NCBI RefSeq assembly: GCF_003369915.1
Contig: NW_022881625.1
Location: 868,001-932,000, forward strand
DNA: 64,000 nucleotides
Direction of reading: 5' to 3'
From: Drosophila miranda
Lineage: Eukaryota; Arthropoda; Insecta; Diptera; Drosophilidae
The position numbers and the translations under genes were made by a program. This document shows, piece after piece, positions 55,092-64,000 of the stretch. Numbering within the stretch: position 1 is the stretch's first letter; every line of letters begins with the position of its first letter. Below the pieces are notes generated by a model that saw only the letters and a list, made by a program, of their open reading frames with translations, ran no database searches and was not told the origin of the DNA.

Positions 55092-56418
55092 GGCCGTAGT
55101 GGTGGTGTGGCGGCAACTGATGCTGATTTGAAAGTCGATTTGAAACCGATAATCAATTGTCAGCACCGTTGCCGCCGAAGATTTATCACAGATTGTAATA
55201 ATTTTGTAGTGGGGTGTCGGAGAACCGCACTAATTACGAAAATAACAATGGGGGGGGAAGAAGGGGTTAAAGAAATGAGATCGAAAATTCAGAAAGTGCA
55301 GTGTGGCAACACGTAGTCAATTGAGGAATAGATAAAGAGAAAAGGTAAACAATGCAGGTGCTTTGCGTGGAAAATAAGAGGAAATAAACTAAATAAAAAG
55401 AGACAAGCACTTGCAGAAATAACAATACAGATAAGTAGTAGACTGGAGTGAAGACGACGGAAAAACAGGTAATAAAAGAGATACTACACTGGAACAAAGA
55501 CGAGACAAAACAGGTACAATTGATTTACGTTTACAATATTACAATAAACATAACAATTTAAAATAATGTCTATATCTTTTTCTATAATTACAGGGAAGGC
55601 AAGAAACAGCGGAGCATCGGCCGGCATAGCAAAACACAATGCTTGTAAAGACATTGCGTTGCATACCGGCCGACCCCGTCGTCCCCCCTGGTCGTCGAAA
55701 TTGGCGTCGTCAGACGTAGGTGCAATTAGCACCTCGTCGTCGTTGTGGCTGTGGCTGCCCTCTTGGAGAACCAGTGGTACTGGTCCGGCCACCAGCTGGG
55801 AGCCAGGAGTAGACGGCACACATATTACTGTGGCGACACGGGTCCGGCCGCCAAAGTGAAATGGATGTGAGTGTGTGTGTGCGTCGGCAATTGTGGCCCT
55901 AATGTAGAGCGAGTGGCACTGGTCCGGCCACCAACTAAGGACGATGGCGGACACGACACACATAACTCGAACGGCACAGGTCCGGCCGCCCAAGTGTAAT
56001 GGATGTTTGTGTGTGTGTGTCTGAATGGCTGGCGGTAAGTATTTTGAGAGCCCTTTTTAATCGTATGTGTGGCTGATGGATTTTTCCTTTTCCAGGACCG
56101 TAGGGCACTCTGAATGCCATGGCACTGGATCCGGCCACCAACTAAGGACGATGGCGGACACGACACACATAACTCGAACGGCACAGGTCCGGCCGCCCAA
56201 GTGTAATGGGTGTTTGTGTGTGTGTGTCTGTTTTTGGCTATTCTAGCAATCACCAACGCACTGCATTCGATTTGAATTTGTCAGGCCGTATGATTTTGCA
56301 AGTGTGTATGGCAGCATTTTTATTCGTTTATGTTTTATTTAATGGCTTTGATGGCGGCAGCGTCCGTTGTTCATTTTTGTTGTGGCATGCGAGTGATATG
56401 CATACCTGCCCCGTATGA
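55092..56418 (+). ncRNA. T region (U8), long form
   Basis: Hairpin at 55617-55673. Confidence 0.35.
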
Positions 56419-56433
56419 TAAAGATTTTCGCCG

Positions 56434-57058
56434 TAATGTTTAGCCCGATAGTGTCCCGTGAGTGCTATCCGGCGGTTGCCTAAGCGCTCTCGGCGATACG
56501 CGTCGGTACCCCCGACCCCCGTAGTAATTCTTAGTTCGACAGCGTCCCGTAAGTGCTATCCGGCGATTGCCTAGGCATTCTCGGCGATGCCTGTCGATAT
56601 CCCCGACCCCCGCAGTAATTCTTAGTTCGGCGGCGTCCCGTAACTGCTATCCGGCGATTGCCTAGGCATTCTCGGCGATACTTGTCGGTATTTCCGCATA
56701 GCAAAGTTCCCCTTTCCGCGTCGTAGTAATTCTTAGGCCGACAGGGTCCCGTAAGTACCGTCCGGCGATAGCCTAGGTACTCTCGGCGACACCTGTCGGT
56801 ATTATCGCATAGTAAAGACCTCCGTATTGATTCTGAGTTCGGTGGGGCCCTGAAGGCGCTATTCGGCGATAACCGGAGTGTTCTCGGTGAAACCAACTGC
56901 CCCGTCCCACGCTACGATCGCCCCCGTCCGCGGGACTGCGGCCCCGTCCCCCATCGTCGGTCCGAAATACGGAGTCCCGGCAAATTATAAATATTGCTGT
57001 AATTTCGACCCTGGAGTAGACTGAGATATGTACCACAGCCCAGGATCGCTTCCTTACA
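56434..57058 (-). mobile_element. LTR-derived block L9, one 111-bp repeat
   Basis: As L4. Confidence 0.6.
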
Positions 57059-57316
57059 AAAGTTAAGGTAACACTAGACTTAACATTAACATGTGTTTTC
57101 TTTTACAATGGATTGCGTCTTTTCAGTCCGTTCCCGTCCTCGGAGCGGGCTTCATATAAGTGGCGGCGCAAGGCTGATCCTCATATCAGCATCAGCATAG
57201 GCGCTGTAGTTGGCTGGGTGCGTACCGCCGCTACGGAATCGAGAATCGAAGGGAGAGAGATTGTGGTTGGAGTATCTGAATCTGCATCTGCGGGAGTATC
57301 TGTGCCCGGTACTCAC

Positions 57317-57535
57317 TGCTGTGAACTCGCTGTAAATGATGACCACTGCGGGCAGGGTCAACGCCTTGACGCAGCACATGAGGAACCCAAAGAAGAGCCA
57401 CGCGATCTCCCCGCAGGTGGAGAAGCGGAAGAGCTGCAGGAAGCCGATCGGCTGTGTGGGCTCCAGTCCTGCGGCCACCGGCGCCTCATCCAGGGACTTG
57501 CCATCGGTTGTCGTCGTGCCAGAAGCCTCGTCCAT
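57317..57535 (-). pseudogene. Mdr65: Mdr65-like first exon (U9)
   Basis: Open over 73 codons. Confidence 0.7.
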
Positions 57536-57962
57536 CTATCGGTACGACGAAGGACGGAGGAATAGTGTTACTCGAGCCAAGACCCGCGATTTATTCACAG
57601 ACACGTACAGAGACAGACGGCACGCAAAGGTTAATTCAATTACTGCCACACTCTCAGAGGCATGTATCTGTATCTGTGGCTGTGGCAAGGGTACAGCAGC
57701 TACTTTGTATTTTTTGCCATAGTTCTCTCTCGTTGACCCGCGGGGTTAACGAGTAATAGAATCTACCGTTTATTATTGGACATTCCAACGCCAATTTGGA
57801 GCGATTCGATTCGATTCCCTTTCAGAGGCCCGTACAGAAATCTGTGTGGCGCCATTCGCCCCCTGCCCCCTCTCCTTGTCGTGGGATGGATGATCACCTT
57901 TTAATTGATTTTCAACACTTTTTGATCCTTCAGATACTGTATCTATGCACTGATTTCTGCAG

Positions 57963-58091
57963 AAGATCCGTTACTGCTCACTCGGACCGCCCAAGCGCGA
58001 CTGCTGGAACACCGTCCGCGGAGCCACCCATTTATGTTGATTCCCCGATGTGGATGCTGGACAGAGTACTCGGGCTTGGGCATGAGTACTC
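57963..58091 (+). pseudogene. P exon, complete (U9)
   Basis: 129 bp, as U4. Confidence 0.45.
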
Positions 58092-58295
58092 GTGAGTGTA
58101 TCGTATCAATCGCTCGCTTTGGGGTTCACAATTCTATTTGATCTCCGCTTTCCGCTCTTGGGGTAGGTTCCGCCGAAAGAGGCGCTTCAATTTACAATGA
58201 GAGCAAAAGAGACATTCTGTAGAGGGTTTTTCTTTTCTTTGCTTTTCTTTTCTTTATTCTTTTTCTATCATTTGGAGGGTGGAAGGTGCAACAAT

Positions 58296-58770
58296 CTAAA
58301 ACGGAGGCAGACTCTTGAGCCTCCTGCTGGTGCGCAGCACGAATGGTGCCGGCTGATTTGTACCGGCATTTCCTCCAGCGGGAACGACTTCGGGAGCAGC
58401 TACGGGAGCGACTGCGGGAGCGACTCCGACCGACTCGCCTTCATCGTCCGAGCCCCCGAGCATTACGCTGTCCAAAGTAGTGCGGGACGCCCGCAGTGTC
58501 ATCATGTGCCGGGTGCTGCGTTCGCCCAAGGTGTTGCGCACCTTCAGGCAGATCTTCTGCGACAGGGTTGTTTTTTTCGCCCGTACCCAGGGCGAGGACG
58601 CGGCGCTGGCACTCGCCGAATGCCACGGCATGGCTGCTGGTGGGCCCGTCGTCCTCATTGCCGGGCCGTTCAAAAATCGTCTCGAGACCGGTGGGCCTCG
58701 ACTTTGCGATGGTCTGCGATGGCGCCTGAGAACCGGTGGTCGGCGTCAGGCTGGGCTTCTTGGCCAGGCC
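58296..58770 (-). pseudogene. G2, 5'-truncated, seven-T variant (U9)
   Basis: The T-run has seven T, one fewer than U4. This joins the promoter-distal frame differently: 58296-58673 is now one 125-codon ORF. Confidence 0.5.
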
Positions 58771-59165
58771 AAGGGAAAAGAGAGGGACAAAATATTCGGC
58801 ACTTTGACGGAGGGACTAAACCTCAGACACGTCTCGACTCCACAACGTTCACGACACGACTTTCCATTTGCAAGTGTGTGTGTGTGCGTGGTGGGAGTCA
58901 AGAAAGTGAAGTGGGGCCACGCTCAAAAGTATGCTGTCTCTTCTTTGTAATTCTCCCTAACTTAAAATTTGATTTGCAATCCCCTGTGAGTTCGTCAACT
59001 TGATGTTTTGTTGGCTGTAATGCGGTATGTGGTCTTCAGTCCCCTCTACTACCCTTGCCGCCTGCTGAGGGCAGACGACTAGGAATGTAGCATGTACATG
59101 TGGGCGGGCAGTTTATAGGGGGCGTAGTTGTTTTATGCGAAGACTAGCATTTTTGGCTCAATTTA

Positions 59166-60490
59166 GGCCGTAGTGGTGGTGTGGCGGCAACTGATGCTGA
59201 TTTGAAAGTTGATTTGAAACCGATAATCAATTGTCAGCACCGTTGCCGCCGAAGATTTATCACAGATTGTAATAATTTTGTAGTGGGGTGTCGGAGAACC
59301 GCACTAATTACGAAAATAACAATGGGGGGAAGAAGGGGTTAAAGAAATGAGATCGAAAATTCAGAAAGTGCAGTGTTGCAACACGTAGTCAATTGAGGAA
59401 TAGATAAAGAGAAAAGGTAAACAATGCAGGTGCTTTGCGTGGAAAATAAGAGGAAATATACTAAATAAAAAGAGACAAGCACTTGCAGAAATAACAATAC
59501 AGATAAGTAGTAGACTGGAGTGAAGACGACGGAAAAACAGGTAATAAAAGAGATACTACACTGGAACAAAGACGAGACAAAACAGGTACAATTGATTTAC
59601 GTTTACAATATTACAATAAACATAACAATTTAAAAAAATGTCTATATCTTTTTCTATAATTACAGGGAAGACAAGAAACAGCGGAGCATCGGCCGGCATA
59701 GCAAAACACAATGCTTGTAAAGACATTGCGTTGCATACCGGCCGACCCCGTCGTCCCCCCTGGTCGTCGAAATTGGCGTCGTCAGACGTAGGTGCAATTA
59801 GCACCTCGTCGTCGTTGTGGCTGTGGCTGCCCTCTTGGAGAACCAGTGGTACTGGTCCGGCCACCAGCTGGGAGCCAGGAGTAGACGGCACACATATTAC
59901 TGTGGCGACACGGGTCCGGCCGCCAAAGTGAAATGGATGTGAGTGTGTGTGTGCGTCGGCAATTGTGGCCCTAATGTAGAGCGAGTGGCACTAGTCCGGC
60001 CACCAACTAAGGACGATGGCGGACACGACACACATAACTCGAACGGCACAGGTCCGGCCGCCCAAGTGTAATGGATGTTTGTGTGTCTGTGTCTGAATGG
60101 CTGGCGGTAAGTATTTTGAGAGCCCTTTTTAATCGTATGTGTGGCTGATGGATTTTTCCTTTTCCAGGACCGTAGGGCACTCTGAATGCCATGGCACTGG
60201 ATCCGGCCACCAACTGAGGACGATGGCGGACACGACACACATAACTCGAACGGCACAGGTCCGGCCGCCCAAGTGTAATGGGTGTTTGTGTGTGTGTGTC
60301 TGTTTTTGGCTATTCTAGCAATCACCAACGCACTGCATTCGATTTGAATTTGTCAGGCCGTATGATTTTGCAAGTGTGTATGGCAGCATTTTTATTCGTT
60401 TATGTTTTATTTAATGGCTTTGATGGCGGCAGCGTCCGTTGTTCATTTTTGTTGTGGCATGCGAGTGATATGCATACCTGCCCCGTATGA
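59166..60490 (+). ncRNA. T region (U9), long form
   Basis: Hairpin at 59689-59745. The GT run near 60083 is interrupted (GTGTGTCTGTGTC). Confidence 0.35.
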
Positions 60491-60505
60491 TAAAGATTTT
60501 CGCCG

Positions 60506-61130
60506 TAATGTTTAGCCCGATAGTGTCCCGTGAGTGCTATCCGGCGGTTGCCTAAGCGCTCTCGGCGATACGCGTCGGTACCCCCGACCCCCGTAGTAAT
60601 TCTTAGTTCGACAGCGTCCCGTAAGTGCTATCCGGCGATTGCCTAGGCATTCTCGGCGATGCCTGTCGATATCCCCGACCCCCGTAGTAATTCTTAGTTC
60701 GGCGGCGTCCCGTAACTGCTATCCGGCGATTGCCTAGGCATTCTCGGCGATACTTGTCGGTATTTCCGCATAGCAAAGTTCCCCTTTCCGCGTCGTAGTA
60801 ATTCTTAGGCCGACAGGGTCCCGTAAGTACCGTCCGGCGATAGCCTAGGTACTCTCGGCGACACCTGTCGGTATTATCGCATAGTAAAGACCTCCGTATT
60901 GATTCTGAGTTCGGTGGGGCCCTGAAGGCGCTATTCGGCGATAACCGGAGTGTTCTCGGTGAAACCAACTGCCCCGTCCCACGCTACGATCGCCCCCGTC
61001 CGCGGGACTGCGGCCCCGTCCCCCATCGTCGGTCCGAAATACGGAGTCCCGGCAAATTATAAATATTGCTGTAATTTCGACCCTGGAGTAGACTGAGATA
61101 TGTACCACAGCCCAGGATCGCTTCCTTACA
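60506..61130 (-). mobile_element. LTR-derived block L10, one 111-bp repeat
   Basis: As L6 but without its one-base loss. Confidence 0.6.
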
Positions 61131-61274
61131 AAAGTTAAGGTAACACTAGACTTAACATTAACATGTGTTTTCTTTTACAATGGATTGCGTCTTTTCAGTC
61201 CGTTCCCGTCCTCGGAGCGGGCTTCATATAAGTGGCGGCGCAAGGCTGATCCTCATATCAGCATCAGCATAGGC

Positions 61275-61560
61275 CCTGTAGTTGGCTGGGTGCGTACCGC
61301 CGCAACTTTGGCATTTAGCTGGGTGCGGTGGACGAAACCACCGCACTTTACACAGACGAAGCCGCGTTGACAGAAGTTGTTAAACCGCCGCAACTTTGGC
61401 ATTTAGCTGGGTGCGGTGGACGAAACCACCGCACTTTACACAGACGAAGCCGCGTTGACAGAAGTTGTTAAACCGCCGCAATTTTCGCATTTAGCTGGGT
61501 GCGGTGGACGAAACCACCGCACTTTACACAGGCGAAGCCGCGTTGACAGTAGTTGTGTGT
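61275..61560 (+). repeat. 88-bp hairpin repeat, 3 copies (U10)
   Basis: GCATTTAGCTGG at 61311, 61399 and 61487. Confidence 0.85.
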
Positions 61561-62120
61561 GGTTTAAGAAATCTTTGTGTATTATGATTCTCTTTGTGGT
61601 TTGTGATTTGAATATATGTTTAGTGGCGCACAGAATTTTAATTTACTTTGGCGAGAAAGAGGAAATAAAGCTTGTCGGTAGTGGTTGGGAAGGGGAATGT
61701 GAATGTGTGTGGGGCGAGTTGGGAAAATGGCTGCTTGGCTTGGCGTCGGCATTTTAATGTATTCCTTATTGGCGTTAATTAAGAATTTTTAACAGTTTAG
61801 TTGGGCGGCAAACAAGTTAAGGGGCTCGTTAGTCGCCCGACGTGTCACACCGCTTCATCTGCCTCGTCGATCATCTGTAACTGTATCTGTATCTGTACAA
61901 AGGAGACTAGAATTTCTTAGATCTGTGATCTTCTACCATCCTATACATGGATTGGTTCCACATTAATCCTAAAGATGCACAAATTTTATAGCTTGAACAA
62001 AAAAAAAAAAAACACATACAATAATCGCATATCACATATTATGTTTTTTGTGGAGAGGGGGAGGGGGAGGGTTCCAAAGTATTTACACGGTCCAATGTTT
62101 GCACGGGTAGGTTAGGTTAG

Positions 62121-64000
62121 TGTAGTGTATTGACACTCAGACTTAAGCACGCGTTGTCTTCAAAATTCTCTTTTATTCTATCTCCCTTGGATGGTGTGAC
62201 CGTATATAGATATTAATATAATACCTAACACGCCTCTCCTTAGATGTTTAATATACATGTCATTTACAAATCTATTTTCTTATAACAATTTGATTTGTGT
62301 ACTTAATCTAATTAGCGTATATAAAATTTATGTGATTTCGTATTTTTCTTTCTTCTTAATCTGTTTAGTATTTGTTTCAGTGTTTAATTTGTACATAATT
62401 TGATTTCATAATTCCTTTCTTTATATTATTTTATTGTTAAATACGCTTTACTACCTTCCCTGCCTCACGTGTCTCAACTCTCTCCTGTGGGTGTTGGTTG
62501 AGAAACTATTTGTTCATTGTTGGCTTTGGAATTGTCATCTACTGAACAATTGCTTTCGACATCAGGTGTTTTCGCATTAGGCGATGTATGATTGTTAGTG
62601 CTTTGGTTTCTAATTTGATCCAGGTGACGTTTTATTTCTCTGTTATTGTTCGCCAAAATACAACAATACGAACGCGGGCCCAGTTGTTGTTTTACAGTTG
62701 CCTGAGTCCAGCTTGCTTTGTTAGGATTTTTGTAGTCCCTAACCATAACTTTTTGACCCTTTAAAAATTCTGTGCTTCGTCTACCTTTGTGATTTACAAC
62801 ACACTCAGTCTGTTTTTTATTTATTATGCTTTCGACCGTAGGTGGTTTTAACAACGAAAATCTTGTTTTTAGTGTACGACCAAAAAATAATTTAGCAGGA
62901 GATTCGCCCGTAGTACAATGAATCGTATTTCGGTAATCGATCAAAAATCTATTTAAAATTGTATTAAAATCTTGTCTTTCATTAGCCTTTATGTTTGCAT
63001 ATAGTGATTTCTTAACAGTCTTTACAAAATTTTCTGCTTGACCATTAGTCGCTGGATGTCCTGGAGCAGTAAAAATGTGATTAACACCATTGTTTTTCAT
63101 AAACGTTTTAAAATCATCAGAAGTAAACTGTCGTCCATTGTCACTAACTAACACGTCTGGTAAACCATATCGACAAAATACTTCTCTAAGCTTGTTGATA
63201 GTAAACAATGAAGTTATTTCCTTCGTTTTGAATACTTCTGCCCATTTTGTATAAGAATCTATAATAACCAATAAATGAAAACCTCTAATTGGTCCTGCAA
63301 AGTCTATGTGTACTCGACTCCAAGCCTTTCCTGTGGATTTCCACGGTATTAACAGACTCTTTTCTGGACTTGATTGTAGTTCCTGACAAGGAATACAATC
63401 TCGAATTAATTTCTCAATTTCAGAATCCATGCAAGGCCACCACACATAAGAACGTGCTAACATTTTGGTTTTTACTATTCCCAAATGCGATGCATGAAAT
63501 TCTGCTAAAATAGCTTGTCTCAGTTTGGTTGGAATTACTACTCTGTGTCCCCATAAGATACAATCATATTCCACTGAAAGTTCATTTGTTTTAGAGATGT
63601 AGGCAGAAAACTCGCTGCCTTTTAATCTTGTCTTCGAACCAGTGTTAATTGCCTCACAAACTTTTGATAATATTGGGTCACGTCGTGTTTCACGAGCTAT
63701 TTCTTTGAAGCTAATTTTGAACACCTTTTCGGACTGTATAAAATGTATGTAATTATAGTCTTCGTTTGGTACAGCCGTTTCCCATTGAGGCATTCTTGAG
63801 AGTCCATCTGCTATATTTAAGGTCCCCTTTATGTGTTCAACTGTATATTGAAAACCTGACAAAGTCAGTGCCCATCTTTGCATTCGTGCAGAGGCCATCA
63901 ATGGAAGTCCTTTCAGGTCTCCAAATATGCTTAGTAATGGTTTGTGATCTGTTCGAAGGATGAACTTGTTTCCTAAAAGATACTGTCTTAATTTACTCAC
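62121..64000 (-). mobile_element. Second copy of the same Gypsy insertion, partial
   Basis: It is preceded by the same GTTTGCACGGGTA (62097-62109) and GGTTAGGTTAG tail as in U6. The 110-bp LTR is 62121-62230. Identical position and tail show it was copied by segmental duplication, not by a new insertion. Confidence 0.93.
62474..64000 (-). pseudogene. Gypsy pol, RNase H and integrase part, frameshifted C-terminus
   Basis: Open to the window edge, from RNase H through the D,D35E integrase. Two single-base losses near 62471 and 62487 relative to U6 (CACGTGTCTC; CTCCTGTGGG) change the last residues to PTPTGES and end the frame about 20 residues early. Noticed substitutions include SDEVKTF to SDDFKTF and VEQIKG to VEHIKG. 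The catalytic residues are kept. Confidence 0.88.

Larger units (their letters stand above)
51126..56433. repeat. Tandem unit U8 (5.31 kb)
   Basis: Has all three U3 deletion junctions, so U3 and U8 descend from one unit. Private: 9 bp lost in the G1 VDTVDNSS stretch. Confidence 0.85.
56434..60505. repeat. Tandem unit U9 (4.07 kb)
   Basis: Counterpart of U4: same spacer-to-Mdr junction, same CCAACTGAGG mark near 60212, and the GGCGCTGTAG variant near 57200 that U5 lacks. Confidence 0.85.
60506..64000. repeat. Tandem unit U10, partial
   Basis: Counterpart of U6 up to and into its Gypsy insertion; the window ends inside pol. G1, Mdr and later modules would lie beyond the edge. Confidence 0.85.

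Noticed and set aside
1260-64000. CRISPR-like array of regular repeats
   Set aside because: Repeats are contiguous with no unique spacers, in eukaryotic sequence with introns and retrotransposons.

Overview
This is eukaryotic, insect-type DNA, most likely Drosophila and possibly the obscura group. The grounds are introns of about 60-85 bp with canonical ends, an LTR-element primer-binding site complementary to the 3' end of tRNA-Lys, a LOA/I-type non-LTR element carrying RNase H, a Mag-type Gypsy element, and an ABCB exon resembling the N-terminus of Drosophila Mdr65. Species and chromosome cannot be proved from the sequence. Stacked gene fragments plus transposons are what one expects of a Y or neo-Y, or of other heterochromatin. 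That assignment is inference.

Layout. Positions 1-1233 look like the internal 5' part of an LTR retrotransposon read on the minus strand: a RING-H2 ORF at the window edge, a leader, and the tRNA-Lys primer-binding site. From about 1260 to the end the window is one tandem array of ten related units: U1 1260-8730, U2 8731-16297, U3 16298-21642, U4 21643-25715, U5 25716-29788, U6 29789-43656, U7 43657-51125, U8 51126-56433, U9 56434-60505, U10 60506-end.

A full unit reads, left to right: an LTR-derived block with a 111-bp minisatellite; a short spacer with an 88-bp hairpin repeat; a minus-strand 3' exon of an unrecognised Ser/Gly/Asn-rich protein (G1) with poly(A) signals; a minus-strand first exon of an Mdr65-like ABC transporter; a plus-strand 129-bp exon-like segment; a minus-strand two-exon basic protein (G2); and a plus-strand region with two short introns, a 57-nt pre-miRNA-like hairpin and a 42-codon ORF. 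Units differ by clean deletions. U3/U8, U4/U5/U9 and U1/U6 form deletion classes.

The array has a higher order: U1-U5 is repeated as U6-U9, and U10 restarts as another U6. U6 carries a 5'-truncated LOA-type element whose tail was hit by a complete 4.8-kb Gypsy element. U10 carries the same Gypsy at the same base, so a block of about 30 kb was duplicated after both insertions.

Function. No complete host gene is visible. The ABC-transporter copies are one exon only, every G2 copy is frameshifted or truncated, and G1 is open only in U2 and U7 apart from a fused ORF in U6. The best reading is a young amplified array of gene fragments bounded by LTR remnants, which could have spread by unequal exchange between those LTRs. 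If transcribed, it would yield RNAs antisense and sense to its parent genes. That is a hypothesis to test with small-RNA data.
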